This document shows, piece after piece, positions 51,752 to 60,893 of a stretch of 64,000 nt of DNA (the first letter of the stretch is position 1; the number at the start of each line of letters is the position of its first letter). This DNA comes from an uncultured Roseobacter sp. GTDB taxonomy: Bacteria; Pseudomonadota; Alphaproteobacteria; Rhodobacterales; Rhodobacteraceae. The notes under the pieces were generated by a model that did not search any database, had not been told where the DNA came from, and was given only the letters and a program-made list of their open reading frames with translations. Location of the stretch: assembly GCF_947493125.1 (NCBI RefSeq), contig NZ_CANLQB010000005.1:124001-188000 (forward strand), written 5' to 3'. Made by a program: the position numbers and the translations under genes.

Positions 51752-52639
51752 ATGCAATTGGCCAGACTGGCGGACACCGGCGACTATCTGATCGCACCGG
51801 ACCCGCGTGCAGCGCGCCTCACGCGGTCGGTGACCGGCTCAGATCAGACCGGCGCTGTGGTCGAGACCAATGTGGTCGAGGAGCGTCCACTCACGATCTT
51901 TCTGAATGGTCAGGAGATTGTGACGGCAATGACCATCGGGGACTATCCCGATTATCTCGCGCTGGGGTTTCTGCGCAATCAGGGCATGTTGCGCGCGGAT
52001 GATGAGATTACCGGTGTAGACTTCGATGAGGAGCTGGAGACGGTGGTCGTGCGCACCGCGCGGCAGACCGATTTCGAGGAGAAGCTGCGCAAGAAGACCC
52101 GCACGAGTGGCTGCGCCGTCGGGACTGTGTTCGGGGACATGATGGCGGGTCTTGAGGGTGTCGAGTTGCCCCAGACGGAACTGCGGACGTCCTGGCTCTA
52201 TGCTCTGAGCGGCAAGATCAACCGCACACCATCGCTCTATCTCGAAGCCGGCGCGATTCACGGCACGGTGCTCTGCCACGAGGATCGTCCGCTGGTCTAT
52301 ATGGAAGACGTCGGCCGTCACAATGCGGTGGATAAGATCGCGGGCTGGATGCTGACCGAAGGCGTGGAGGCAGCGGACAAGATCCTCTACACTACCGGGC
52401 GGCTGACATCCGAGATGGTGATCAAGACGGCGATGATGGGCATCCCGGTGCTGGCCTCGCGTTCGGGCTTTACGGCCTGGGGCGTCGAGATTGCCCAGCA
52501 AGTGGGGCTGACGCTGATCGGGCGCATGAAGGGGCAGCGCTTTGTCTGCCTGTCGGGGGAGGCGCGGCTCATGCGCGATGCGGACCCGGCGCAGGTGCCG
52601 GACGAGCCGCGCCGGGCGGGGCGGAAGGCAGCGGAATGA
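51752..52639 (+). CDS. fdhD: Formate dehydrogenase accessory sulfurtransferase FdhD
   Basis: 295 residues; passes sulfur to the molybdenum cofactor of formate dehydrogenase. Family segments: VVEERPLTIFLNGQEIVTAM, LALGFLRNQGMLRADDEI, HEDRPLVYMEDVGRHNAVDK and ILYTTGRLTSEMVIKTAMMG. The sulfurtransfer Cys motif, usually CxxC, reads TSGCAVGT with a single Cys. ATG 51752 nearly abuts AGGGAGG; a TTG at 51758 has better spacing and is an alternative start. It overlaps mobA by ATGA. Confidence 0.88.
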   Translation: MQLARLADTGDYLIAPDPRAARLTRSVTGSDQTGAVVETNVVEERPLTIFLNGQEIVTAMTIGDYPDYLALGFLRNQGMLRADDEITGVDFDEELETVVVRTARQTDFEEKLRKKTRTSGCAVGTVFGDMMAGLEGVELPQTELRTSWLYALSGKINRTPSLYLEAGAIHGTVLCHEDRPLVYMEDVGRHNAVDKIAGWMLTEGVEAADKILYTTGRLTSEMVIKTAMMGIPVLASRSGFTAWGVEIAQQVGLTLIGRMKGQRFVCLSGEARLMRDADPAQVPDEPRRAGRKAAE

Positions 52640-53244
52640 AACAACCGCTTGGGGTGATCCTCGCGGGCGGGCAGGCCACGCGCATGGGCGGGGGTGACAA
52701 GGGTCTGTTGCCGCTGGGCGGACAGACTTTGCTGGATCGTGTCATTGATCGCTTGGCGCCGCAGGTCGCCGGGCTTGCGCTGAATGCCAATGGCGATCCT
52801 TCGCGGTTTGATCGCTTTCGTCTTCCAGTGCTGGCCGACAGCGTGGCAGGCTTTGCCGGGCCGCTGGCGGGCGTGCTCGCCGGGTTCGACTGGGCCGCTG
52901 AACAAGGGGCCGAGGCGATCGTGACCGCCGCCGCCGACACGCCGTTTTTTCCCGGTGATCTGGTGCCGCAGCTGCTGCTCGCCGGCGAGGGCATGGACCA
53001 TCCGCTGGTGCTGGCGGCCACGCCAGATCCGGAGCGCGGCACCCTGCGGCATCCGACCTTCGGCCTCTGGCCCGTGGCCTTGCGCGATGATCTGCGCATG
53101 GCCCTTGAGGGCGGGCTACGCAAGGTCGTGCTCTGGACCGACCAGCATGACGGGCGCATCGCGCGCTTCCCGGTGGCTACCTTTGATCCGTTTTTCAACG
53201 TCAACACACCAGGTGATCTGGCCCGCGCCGAGGCTTTGCTATGA
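52636..53244 (+). CDS. mobA: Molybdenum cofactor guanylyltransferase
   Basis: 202 residues. Nucleotide-binding start GVILAGGQATRMGGGDKGLL, then DSVAGFAGPLAGVLAGFDWA and ADTPFFPGDLVPQLL. It attaches GMP to molybdopterin to make MGD. Overlaps fdhD by 4 bp and mobB by 4 bp in a molybdenum-cofactor operon. Confidence 0.92.
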   Translation: MKQPLGVILAGGQATRMGGGDKGLLPLGGQTLLDRVIDRLAPQVAGLALNANGDPSRFDRFRLPVLADSVAGFAGPLAGVLAGFDWAAEQGAEAIVTAAADTPFFPGDLVPQLLLAGEGMDHPLVLAATPDPERGTLRHPTFGLWPVALRDDLRMALEGGLRKVVLWTDQHDGRIARFPVATFDPFFNVNTPGDLARAEALL

Positions 53245-53732
53245 AGCTTTATGGCGTTGTCGGCTGGAAGAATGCAGGCAAGACCGGGCTGATGGAGCGG
53301 CTGGTGACCGAGATCACCGGGCGGGGGCTGTCGGTCTCGACCGTGAAGCATGCGCACCACGTCTTCGACGTCGACCAGCCGGGCAAGGACAGCTATCGGC
53401 ACCGGGAAGCGGGGGCGACTGAGGTGCTTCTCGCCTCCCGTAAGCGCTTTGCGCTGATGCACGAGCTGCGCGCGGCGGAGGAGCCCACGCTGGACATGTT
53501 GCTCGCCAAACTGAGCCCGGTCGATCTGGTGCTGGTCGAAGGCTACAAGCGCGACGTGCACCCCAAGATCGAGGCGTTTCGGGCCGTGACGAAAAACCCT
53601 CTGATCGCTTCGGAAGACCCGACGGTAAAGGCCGTCGCGAGCGACAGCCCCATCGAGATTGACCGGCCTGTGTTCGAGCTCGATGACACTGTGGCGATTG
53701 CGGATTTCATCCTAGCCGAGGTCGGGATGTGA
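53241..53732 (+). CDS. mobB: Molybdopterin-guanine dinucleotide biosynthesis adaptor MobB
   Basis: 163 residues. P-loop GWKNAGKTGLMERLVTEI at the start, then VKHAHHVFDVDQPGKDSYRH and LVEGYKRDVHPKIEAFR, as in GTP-binding MobB. It assists MobA. Overlaps mobA by 4 bp and the moeA fusion gene by GTGA. Confidence 0.92.
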   Translation: MKLYGVVGWKNAGKTGLMERLVTEITGRGLSVSTVKHAHHVFDVDQPGKDSYRHREAGATEVLLASRKRFALMHELRAAEEPTLDMLLAKLSPVDLVLVEGYKRDVHPKIEAFRAVTKNPLIASEDPTVKAVASDSPIEIDRPVFELDDTVAIADFILAEVGM

Positions 53733-55801
53733 GGACGTTCGAGACGGTTGTGATGGTGGATTGGTCCGGTGGGAATGACACCGGGCCCGCGCCGCGCGCC
53801 GATGCGATCTGGGCCTGTGTGGCCCGAGATGGCCGCGCCGACGAACCCGTCTATCTGCGCAATCGCCGCGTGGCGGAAGACTGGCTCGCGGCTCTTTTCG
53901 AGGCAGAACGGGAGGCGGGCCGCCGGGTGCTGGCGGGGTTTGATTTTCCCTTCGGATATCCTTCTGGCTTCGCCGAAGCAATCACCGGTCAGCCGAACCC
54001 CTTCGCGCTCTGGAACTGGCTTCAGGAGCGCATCGAAGACAGCCCCAAGACCAATAACCGGTTTGACCTCGCTGGTGAGATCAACCGGCGCTTTGGCGGG
54101 CAGGGCCCCTTTTGGTTCAACGGGTTGAAGCGCGACATTGACGGGTTGCCGCGCCGCAAGACCGACTACAAGAACCCATTCCCGGAGCGGCGGGAGGCCG
54201 AGACGCGGGCCAAGGGTGCCTTCTCCTGCTGGCAGCTGGGAGGCACCGGCGCTGTTGGCTCGCAGGTGCTGATGGGGCTGCCGGTGCTGGCGCGGCTACG
54301 TGCGCGGTACGACGCGGCGGTCTGGCCGTTTGAGCCTCTGGATAAGTTGGTTGCATTTGTTGAGATCTGGCCGTCCTTGACACTTGGAGCGGCACCAGAA
54401 GGACGGATCAAAGACGCATGGCAAGTGGCGGAAATTGCGCGCGCAGTATCCTCCCTTGATCCAAAAAAGCTGGATGGCATCCTGGCTGTGGATCAGCCCG
54501 AAGAAGGTTGGATTTTCGGACTCGGATTCGAGGACGATTTGCGCGCGGCGGCAGCGCAACCGCCTCGCCTGTCGAACAGCTGTTTCGCGCTGCCACCGGG
54601 CGTGCATTGGACTCCGGTGCGTGAGGCGCTCGATCTGTTGAACGCGCGGATTTCTCCAGTCACCCGGACCACCCGGTGTCCGGTCGCCGACGCGACAGGC
54701 CACGTGGTGGCGGAGGATGTTGTGGCACCTCGTTCCAATCCACCGCTGCCGAATACGGCTGTGGATGGCTACGGTTTCGCGGGGGGAAGAGGTGAGGGCG
54801 TGCACTGCCTGCCGCTGGCCGAGGGGCGTGCGGCAGCAGGCGACCGGCCTGGCGCTTTGCACAGGGGGACAGCGGTGCGTGTTCTGACCGGTGCAGCCTT
54901 GCCCGAAGGCGTTGACACGGTTGTGCTGCAAGAGGATGTCACGCTCCAGGACGGCCAGATCGCTTTTCGTGGGCCCATCAAACCGGGCGCCAACACCCGC
55001 GCGGCGGGAGAAGATGTGGCAGCCGGTGACATCGCTCTCCAACAGGGGACACGGGTTGGGGCGGCGGAGGCAGCCCTGTTGGCTGCGGTGGGTGTCCGCG
55101 AGGTTGAGGTGCGGGAGCGCTTGCGGGTCGCCGTCATATCCACCGGAGCCGAATTGATCGAGCCCGGTGAGGCCGCGGCGCCGGGGCAGATTTTCGATGC
55201 CAACCGCCCGATGTTGCTGGAGGTCATCCGACGGTTGGGCCATGTGCCGGTCGATCTGGGCATCGTGCCCGACGACCGGATGGCGCTGTCGGATCGGCTC
55301 GATCAGGCGGCGACCGAGGCTGATTTGATCCTGACCAGCGGCGGGGCCTCGTCGGGCGACGAAGATCATGTCTCGGCTCTGCTCAAACAAGCGGGAGCCA
55401 TGGCGCTCTGGCGGATTGCGATCAAGCCGGGGCGCCCGTTGGCCCTGGGTGTTTGGTCCGGTGTCCCGGTCTTCGGCCTGCCGGGCAATCCCGTTGCCGC
55501 GATGACCTGTACCCTGGTATTCGCGCGCCCCGCGATGGCGCGGCTGGCAGGGGAGCCGTGGCGAGAGCCGCAAGGGTTCGAGGTGCCTGCAGGGTTCGCC
55601 AAAAACAAGAAGCCCGGCCGCTCGGAATTTCTGCGTGCGCGCCTCCGGGACGGGCGGGCGGAGGTCTTTGCCTCGGAAGGCTCGGGTCGGATTTCCGGCC
55701 TGAGCTGGGCGGAGGGCTTCGTCGAACTGCCCCATGAGGCGATGGAAATCCGGCCGGGCACGCTGGTGCGCTATATCCCCTTCGGCAGCTTCGGGCTGTG
55801 A
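53729..55801 (+). CDS. moeA: MoeA molybdotransferase with extra N-terminal RNase H-like domain
   Basis: 690 residues; ordinary MoeA is about 400. Residues about 295-690 are MoeA, which inserts molybdate into molybdopterin-AMP: LPNTAVDGYGFA, LTGAALPEGVDTVVLQED, DANRPMLLEVIRRLGH, LTSGGASSGDEDHV and VFGLPGNPVAAMTC. The first 290 form a separate domain with MVDWSGGN (Asp11) and GFDFPFGYPSGF (Asp72), two acidic strands like an RNase H/DUF429 fold; its function is unknown. The GTG start at 53729 overlaps mobB by 4 bp. No stop or frameshift separates the parts, so the fusion looks genuine. Confidence 0.88.
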   Translation: MRTFETVVMVDWSGGNDTGPAPRADAIWACVARDGRADEPVYLRNRRVAEDWLAALFEAEREAGRRVLAGFDFPFGYPSGFAEAITGQPNPFALWNWLQERIEDSPKTNNRFDLAGEINRRFGGQGPFWFNGLKRDIDGLPRRKTDYKNPFPERREAETRAKGAFSCWQLGGTGAVGSQVLMGLPVLARLRARYDAAVWPFEPLDKLVAFVEIWPSLTLGAAPEGRIKDAWQVAEIARAVSSLDPKKLDGILAVDQPEEGWIFGLGFEDDLRAAAAQPPRLSNSCFALPPGVHWTPVREALDLLNARISPVTRTTRCPVADATGHVVAEDVVAPRSNPPLPNTAVDGYGFAGGRGEGVHCLPLAEGRAAAGDRPGALHRGTAVRVLTGAALPEGVDTVVLQEDVTLQDGQIAFRGPIKPGANTRAAGEDVAAGDIALQQGTRVGAAEAALLAAVGVREVEVRERLRVAVISTGAELIEPGEAAAPGQIFDANRPMLLEVIRRLGHVPVDLGIVPDDRMALSDRLDQAATEADLILTSGGASSGDEDHVSALLKQAGAMALWRIAIKPGRPLALGVWSGVPVFGLPGNPVAAMTCTLVFARPAMARLAGEPWREPQGFEVPAGFAKNKKPGRSEFLRARLRDGRAEVFASEGSGRISGLSWAEGFVELPHEAMEIRPGTLVRYIPFGSFGL

Positions 55802-55872
55802 TCGGCTGGGCTTTTCGGGCACCTGCTGCGCCCTATGTGACTGCAAAAGACAGACGACCGAGGAGATATGCG

Positions 55873-56376
55873 ATGATGCCGGTCAAAATACTTTGTGCGG
55901 GAGTGATTGCGCTGCTTGCCGGACAAGCACATGCGGACTGCATGCAGGCCTTGACCGTGAAGTTTGTCGAGGGTGCGCCGCGCGACCGGTTCGAGATTAT
56001 CCATACTGCAACGGGGGTCTTTGTGACCGATATCCGCATTGATCTGGCCAGCTCGTCCGGTGGGCTGATTTTTGACACGGAGCCGGGCGGGGCGGGCGTC
56101 GAGGTGTTCCAGCCCTTCACAGCAGGTGAGGGTATTGACGCAGCTGAAATCGCTGATGGTGCAGACCAGATCAACATGCGCCTCGATGCGCTTTCCGCCG
56201 GGCAGCGGACGGGCTTCACCATAGATGTGGATGACCGGAATGCGCAGTCGGATCTGGGCCAGATCCGCGTGACCGGCTCCGAGATTACAGGCGCGCGGGT
56301 GATCTTCACGCTGGCGGATGGCGACCAGCTCGAGGCCGAATTCGACGCAGAGAGCCGCGCCAAAGTCTGCATCTGA
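55873..56376 (+). CDS. Secreted hypothetical protein
   Basis: 167 residues with a signal peptide (MMPVKILCAGVIALLAGQAHA) and a beta-rich mature domain (RFEIIHTATGVFVTDIRIDL, ITGARVIFTLADGDQLEAEF). AGGAG at 55861-55865 is 7 bp before ATG 55873; an earlier GTG at 55798 was rejected. Two Cys remain in the mature protein. It follows the moeA fusion gene. No family recognised. Confidence 0.7.
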   Translation: MMPVKILCAGVIALLAGQAHADCMQALTVKFVEGAPRDRFEIIHTATGVFVTDIRIDLASSSGGLIFDTEPGGAGVEVFQPFTAGEGIDAAEIADGADQINMRLDALSAGQRTGFTIDVDDRNAQSDLGQIRVTGSEITGARVIFTLADGDQLEAEFDAESRAKVCI

Positions 56377-56380
56377 GGCG

Positions 56381-57415
56381 CTAGTCGAAGGTACCTGCCA
56401 CACGGCCCAGCAGCATGAAGGCGCGGGCGGTGCGGGTTTCCGCCAGTGCGGAGATGTCGCCGTCGGAGGCCGCGGGTTCGAACTCGGCGAAGGTCTGGTC
56501 GAACCGGCGCAGGAAGTGGTGCGCTGCGTCGCGGAAGATCGGGTCCTGCTTCATCCGTCCGGAGGTGAGCGCCAGCGAGGAGCGGTCACGCACACCGCCA
56601 AGAGACGCGATGGGGCGTCCCCGCGCGCCCTGTCCAAACTGGCGCCAAACCTCGGGGCGTGCGCGGTCGGGGCGCAGATCGTCCATGTAGATGCCGTCCT
56701 GGCTCAGCAGGGTAAGCACATCCTGCGCGGCCTGAATGAGCTGTGCGGTGGAGCGATCCTTCAGGGCACGTCGCAGCGCGGCAAAACCCTGCTGGTCTTC
56801 GGCGTTTTCCGGGAAGTTCAGCGCGCGGATGAAATCGTCTACCGCAAGCGGCGGTGCCATGTCTGCCGCTTGGGTGCCGAGGGCGAGCGTCGGCTGATCC
56901 TCGGTTGCAGGGTCCGGTGCGATAGCCTGCGCTGGGGCTGCACTCTCCTGTTCCCGGCGCGAGGCGAAGGTGGCCAAGGCGCTTTCGGTCTTGCGCGCGG
57001 CGGCTGCGATCTCATCAAGCTTGCGGGCGACCGATGCCGGCTCCGGCCCGAGGACGCCGCTTTGGTTCTGTGCAATGTAAGCGTGGCGTATGGTGTCGAT
57101 GGCGGCCCGCAGGCGCTCGCTCTCTTCGCGCATGACGCGGCTCGATCGGGCAACAACGGCTGCCACCCAGATCATGCCAACGGGCATGAAAATCGCCAGG
57201 ATGATCATGACGGCCCGCAGTCCGCCAATGCCGTCCGTGCCAGCGGGCATAACCAAAAAGAAGATCGCAGACGCAAGCAGCCACAGACCCGACACCGCGA
57301 GCGCGATGATTTCCACGCTGGTGATGCCTTCCGCACCGACCCGATCATAAATGCCCAGCGGCGTTGGGCGTGGGCTCGGCTCCGCGGGGTCTGTTGTCTC
57401 TGTCGTATCCGTCAT
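56381..57415 (-). CDS. Hypothetical two-helix membrane protein
   Basis: 344 residues. Two membrane helices (about 35-60 and 70-90), then a coiled-coil-like segment (VMREESERLRAAIDTIRHAY, VARKLDEIAAAARKTESAL) and a mostly helical C-terminal domain (FGQGARGRPIASLGGVRDRS). ATG 57415 chosen. Thirteen bp after greA on the same strand. No family recognised. Confidence 0.75.
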   Translation of the reverse strand: MTDTTETTDPAEPSPRPTPLGIYDRVGAEGITSVEIIALAVSGLWLLASAIFFLVMPAGTDGIGGLRAVMIILAIFMPVGMIWVAAVVARSSRVMREESERLRAAIDTIRHAYIAQNQSGVLGPEPASVARKLDEIAAAARKTESALATFASRREQESAAPAQAIAPDPATEDQPTLALGTQAADMAPPLAVDDFIRALNFPENAEDQQGFAALRRALKDRSTAQLIQAAQDVLTLLSQDGIYMDDLRPDRARPEVWRQFGQGARGRPIASLGGVRDRSSLALTSGRMKQDPIFRDAAHHFLRRFDQTFAEFEPAASDGDISALAETRTARAFMLLGRVAGTFD

Positions 57416-57428
57416 CGCACCGTTCCCG

Positions 57429-57899
57429 TCAGGCGTAGACGATTTTGAGCACCTCGTAGGATTTCTCACCGCCCGGCGTGCGCACTTCTACGCTGTCGCC
57501 TTCGTCCTTGCCAATCAACGCGCGCGCAATCGGCGATTTTATGTTCAGCAGGCCTGCTTCGATATTGGCCTCGTGTTCGCCCACGATCTGCCAGGTCTTT
57601 TCCTCGTCGGTGTCCTCGTCGACCAGCGTGACGGTGGCGCCGAACTTGATCGTGCCGGACATTTTCGACGGGTCAATCACCTCAGCCAGTCCCAAAACAC
57701 CTTCCAGCTCTTTGATACGGCCCTCGATGAAGGACTGTTTCTCGCGGGCCGAGTGATACTCGGCGTTCTCCGACAGATCACCGTGCTCGCGCGCTTCGGC
57801 AATGGCCTTGATGATCGCGGGGCGCTCGACGGATTTCAGCTGTTTCAGCTCCGCTTCCAGATCGGCGTGGCCCTTGCGGGTCATGGGTATCTTGTCCAT
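57429..57899 (-). CDS. greA: Transcription elongation factor GreA
   Basis: 156 residues. N-terminal coiled coil with [20 protein letters not shown], whose acidic tip stimulates transcript cleavage by stalled RNA polymerase, and a C-terminal FKBP-like domain (ISPSKMSGT-like region; [20 protein letters not shown]). Full length. Confidence 0.95.
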   Translation of the reverse strand: MDKIPMTRKGHADLEAELKQLKSVERPAIIKAIAEAREHGDLSENAEYHSAREKQSFIEGRIKELEGVLGLAEVIDPSKMSGTIKFGATVTLVDEDTDEEKTWQIVGEHEANIEAGLLNIKSPIARALIGKDEGDSVEVRTPGGEKSYEVLKIVYA

Positions 57900-58024
57900 C
57901 TGTCTCGTCCACGAAATGACGCGGCCCGCCGGGGATGCCCGGGGGCCGCAAGGGAAGGTTGACAGTTAGCTGACCCAAATACGGAGGAAAATGCAAGAGG
58001 ATCCTGTGGCTGTGCCAGCCTCCT

Positions 58025-58405
58025 TCAATCGTATTGCACCACCTCGTATTCAATGTTGTCGTGATCATGGAAGTAGAACCGGCGCCCGGGCTCATAGTCG
58101 CCGTGGTTGCCGGGGGTGAAGCCCGCGGCGGTCACCGCGTCTTCCATCGCGTCGATGTCATCGACCACCACCGCGATATGGTTGAGCCCGCCACGGGTGA
58201 GGTAGCTGTTGGGCTGTTGCGTTGTATCTGCGCCGGGCGTGTAGAGCGCCAGGTATTGCGTGTCTGTGCCCACATGAATGGAGTGCCCGCCGTCCTTGGC
58301 GGCCCCCTGCCAGCGGATGTGCCAGCCGAAGAGATCCTGCATCCAGGCGGCGGTCGCAGCCCCATCGGAGACGGTGTAATTGGCGTGTTCAAGCTGTGCG
58401 GTCAT
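58025..58405 (-). CDS. VOC-family protein (glyoxalase fold)
   Basis: 126 residues. Paired beta-alpha-beta modules with a likely metal His in EHANYTVSDG, a second in LNHIAVVVDDIDAME, and a late Glu in DNIEYEVVQYD. Roles range from glyoxalase to antibiotic resistance. It is divergent from a SoxR-type regulator and has a promoter of the MerR type, so it is probably induced under redox or xenobiotic stress. Confidence 0.85.
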   Translation of the reverse strand: MTAQLEHANYTVSDGAATAAWMQDLFGWHIRWQGAAKDGGHSIHVGTDTQYLALYTPGADTTQQPNSYLTRGGLNHIAVVVDDIDAMEDAVTAAGFTPGNHGDYEPGRRFYFHDHDNIEYEVVQYD

Positions 58406-58441
58406 CGGGTGTCTCCTCTTGAAATTCTCTCGATGACCTGT

Positions 58442-58472
58442 ATCGTAATTTCTAAACCTAACTTTAGGTCAA
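58442..58472 (-). promoter_or_regulatory. MerR/SoxR-type promoter of VOC gene
   Basis: On the minus strand: TTGACC (-35, 58467-58472), a 19-bp spacer, TACGAT (-10, 58442-58447). The long spacer is the hallmark of MerR-family activated promoters. A dyad ACCTAA-N2-TTAGGT (58456-58469) lies across the spacer and the inner end of the -35. A plus-strand pair TTGAAA (58419-58424), 16 bp, TATCGT (58441-58446) could transcribe the regulator. Confidence 0.65.
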
Positions 58473-58483
58473 GGGCTTTTTGC

Positions 58484-58939
58484 ATGGCGTTGAATGACGG
58501 CCTGTCGATCGGGGCGCTTGCCACCCGCACGGGGCTCGCCGTCTCGGCGATCCGCTACTATGAGGCGCAGGGGTTGATCAAACCCTGGCGCAATGCGGGG
58601 GGGCAGCGGCGGTTTGAACGATCCGACCTGCGGCGGCTCAGCTTCGTCATGATCGCCCAGCAGTTCGGCTTCACCCTGCCGGAGATTCGCGCGGAGCTTG
58701 ACCGGCTGCCAGGGGGCCGCACGCCGACCAAGGCCGATTGGGCGCGGATCAGCACGGGGTTTCGGGCCCGGTTGGATGAGAAAATCGAGACTCTGACCCG
58801 GCTGCGCGACAATCTGGACGGTTGCATCGGCTGCGGATGCCTGTCGTTGCCCACCTGCGCGCTCTACAATCCGACAGACCGGGCGGCGGAAAAAGGCGCC
58901 GGGCCGCGCTACCTGATGGGCGACCGCCCAGAGACGTGA
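58484..58939 (+). CDS. soxR: SoxR-type MerR-family redox regulator
   Basis: 151 residues. MerR winged helix (SIGALATRTGLAVSAIRYYE), dimerisation helix, and the SoxR [2Fe-2S] motif C-x2-C-x-C-x5-C (CIGCGCLSLPTC at about 118-129). Oxidation of the cluster by redox-cycling compounds should activate transcription of the divergent VOC gene. ATG 58484 gives the standard start. Target assignment rests on the promoter between them. Confidence 0.9.
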   Translation: MALNDGLSIGALATRTGLAVSAIRYYEAQGLIKPWRNAGGQRRFERSDLRRLSFVMIAQQFGFTLPEIRAELDRLPGGRTPTKADWARISTGFRARLDEKIETLTRLRDNLDGCIGCGCLSLPTCALYNPTDRAAEKGAGPRYLMGDRPET

Positions 58940-59089
58940 CAAAACGCGTGAATTTTTGTTGCCTTTTTTCACGAAGCGCCGTTATGACGTCTCGTTGCGA
59001 TTGCATTGGCCAGGCACGTGGTTTAGCCAATCGCGAACGATTGTTGCGCGGGTGGGGCCGCGCCCCGATGGAGTGTGAGGGAGCCGGAC

Positions 59090-60739
59090 ATGTCCGAGAC
59101 AGAACGCGAAGCAATGGAATACGATGTGGTCATCGTTGGCGCGGGGCCTGCGGGTCTGTCGGCGGCGATCCGCCTGAAGCAGCTCGACGCAGATTGTAAC
59201 GTGGTCGTGCTGGAGAAGGGCTCGGAGGTGGGCGCGCATATCCTCTCTGGTGCGGTGCTCGACCCGGTTGGCCTCGACAGGCTGATCCCGGATTGGAAGA
59301 AGAAGGGCGCGCCGCTGAATGTGCCTGTGGTGGAAGACAAATTCTACATGCTCGGCGAGGCGGGCCAGGTCCGCATCCCCAACTTCCCGATGCCGCCGCT
59401 GATGAACAACCACGGCAACTATATCGTCTCCATGGGCAACGTCTGTCGCTGGATGGCGGAACAGGCGGAAGAACTGGGTGTGGAGATCTTTCCCGGCATG
59501 TCCTGTTCCGAACTGGTGTTCGACGAACAGGGCGGCATCAAGGGCGTCGTTGCGGGCGAATTCGGCAAGAACCCCGATGGCAGCAAGGGCGATGGATACG
59601 AGCCTGGCATGGAGCTGCACGGCAAATATGTCTTCCTGAGCGAAGGCGTGCGCGGCTCGCTCTCCAAGCAGGTGATCGCGAAATACAACCTTTCCGACGG
59701 GTACGAGCCGCAGAAGTACGGTCTCGGCATGAAGGAGATTTGGGAGATCGACCCCACGAAGCACCGCGAAGGCTCGGTCACTCACACCATGGGCTGGCCG
59801 TTGGAAAAGAATGCAGGCGGCGGTTCCTTCATCTACCACCTTGAGAACAATCAGGTTTACGTGGGCTTTGTGGTTCACCTCAACTACAAGAACCCGCATC
59901 TTTTTCCGTATATGGAATTCCAGCGGTTCAAGCACCACCCGATGGTCGCGGAGTTGCTGAAAGGTGGCAAGCGCGTGGCCTATGGCGCGCGCGCAATCTC
60001 GGAAGGCGGCTTCCAGTCAATGCCGAAGATGGTCGCGCCCGGCGTGGCGCTGCTCGGCTGTTCGGTGGGCATGGTCAACGTGCCGCGGATCAAGGGCAAC
60101 CACAACGCCATGCTCTCAGGGGTCGCGGCAGCAGAGGCTGCCATCGCCGCCATCGCCGAAGGCCGCAGCGGTGACGAGCTCACCGCTTACGAGACCGAAG
60201 TGCGGACTGGTGCGATTGGGAAAGACCTGAAGAAAGTCCGCAACGTCAAGCCCTTGTGGTCGAAGTATGGCCTCACCGCCAGCCTCACCCTGGGCGGTCT
60301 CGACATGTGGACCAACACCCTGGGTTTCTCGTTCTTCGGCACCATCGGTCACGGCAAATCCGACGCCGAGGCGACGGAAGAGGCGTCCAAGCATTCCGTC
60401 ATCGACTACCCCAAACCCGACGGGAAACTGTCCTTTGATCGTCTGACAAACGTGGCCTTCTCCTTCACCAACCATGAAGAAAGCCAGCCCGCGCACCTGA
60501 CGCTGAAAGACGCGGACGTGCCGGTGAAAGTCAATCTGCCGACATACGCGGGCCCTTCCGCGCGGTATTGCCCGGCGGGCGTCTATGAGTTCGTGGAAGA
60601 GCCCGACAAGGACGCGCGCTTTGTGATCAACTTCCAGAACTGCGTGCACTGCAAGACCTGCGATATCAAGGACCCGGCGCAAAACATCGTCTGGACCACC
60701 CCGCAAGGTGGAGACGGGCCCAACTATCCCAATATGTGA
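59090..60739 (+). CDS. Electron transfer flavoprotein-ubiquinone oxidoreductase
   Basis: 549 residues. FAD-binding start DVVIVGAGPAGLSAAIRLKQ, ETF-QO segments VGAHILSGAVLDPVGLDRL and GSFIYHLENNQVYVGFVVHL, and the C-terminal [4Fe-4S] motif INFQNCVHCKTCDIKDPAQN. It passes electrons from acyl-CoA dehydrogenases via ETF to ubiquinone at the inner membrane. Ribosome site GAGGGAG before ATG 59090. The acyl-CoA dehydrogenase at 46401 could be one of its electron sources. Confidence 0.94.
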   Translation: MSETEREAMEYDVVIVGAGPAGLSAAIRLKQLDADCNVVVLEKGSEVGAHILSGAVLDPVGLDRLIPDWKKKGAPLNVPVVEDKFYMLGEAGQVRIPNFPMPPLMNNHGNYIVSMGNVCRWMAEQAEELGVEIFPGMSCSELVFDEQGGIKGVVAGEFGKNPDGSKGDGYEPGMELHGKYVFLSEGVRGSLSKQVIAKYNLSDGYEPQKYGLGMKEIWEIDPTKHREGSVTHTMGWPLEKNAGGGSFIYHLENNQVYVGFVVHLNYKNPHLFPYMEFQRFKHHPMVAELLKGGKRVAYGARAISEGGFQSMPKMVAPGVALLGCSVGMVNVPRIKGNHNAMLSGVAAAEAAIAAIAEGRSGDELTAYETEVRTGAIGKDLKKVRNVKPLWSKYGLTASLTLGGLDMWTNTLGFSFFGTIGHGKSDAEATEEASKHSVIDYPKPDGKLSFDRLTNVAFSFTNHEESQPAHLTLKDADVPVKVNLPTYAGPSARYCPAGVYEFVEEPDKDARFVINFQNCVHCKTCDIKDPAQNIVWTTPQGGDGPNYPNM

Positions 60740-60893
60740 TGGTCCCGAACGGGTGCGCGGAAAACGCTAAGCGGTGATTAATGATCGCGCGCTATCAGTG
60801 GATTATGGCCGCGGCGTGTTGCGCAGGATTGCGCTTGGTCCCGAACCTGATAGCCTGTCGCAAAAGAGAAATCTCGCGAGGGAGCAGCCCCCT

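Noticed and set aside
58947-58973. CGTGAA...TTCACG hairpin after the SoxR gene as a terminator
   Set aside because: Only a 6-bp stem with an 18-base or so loop; too weak to call.
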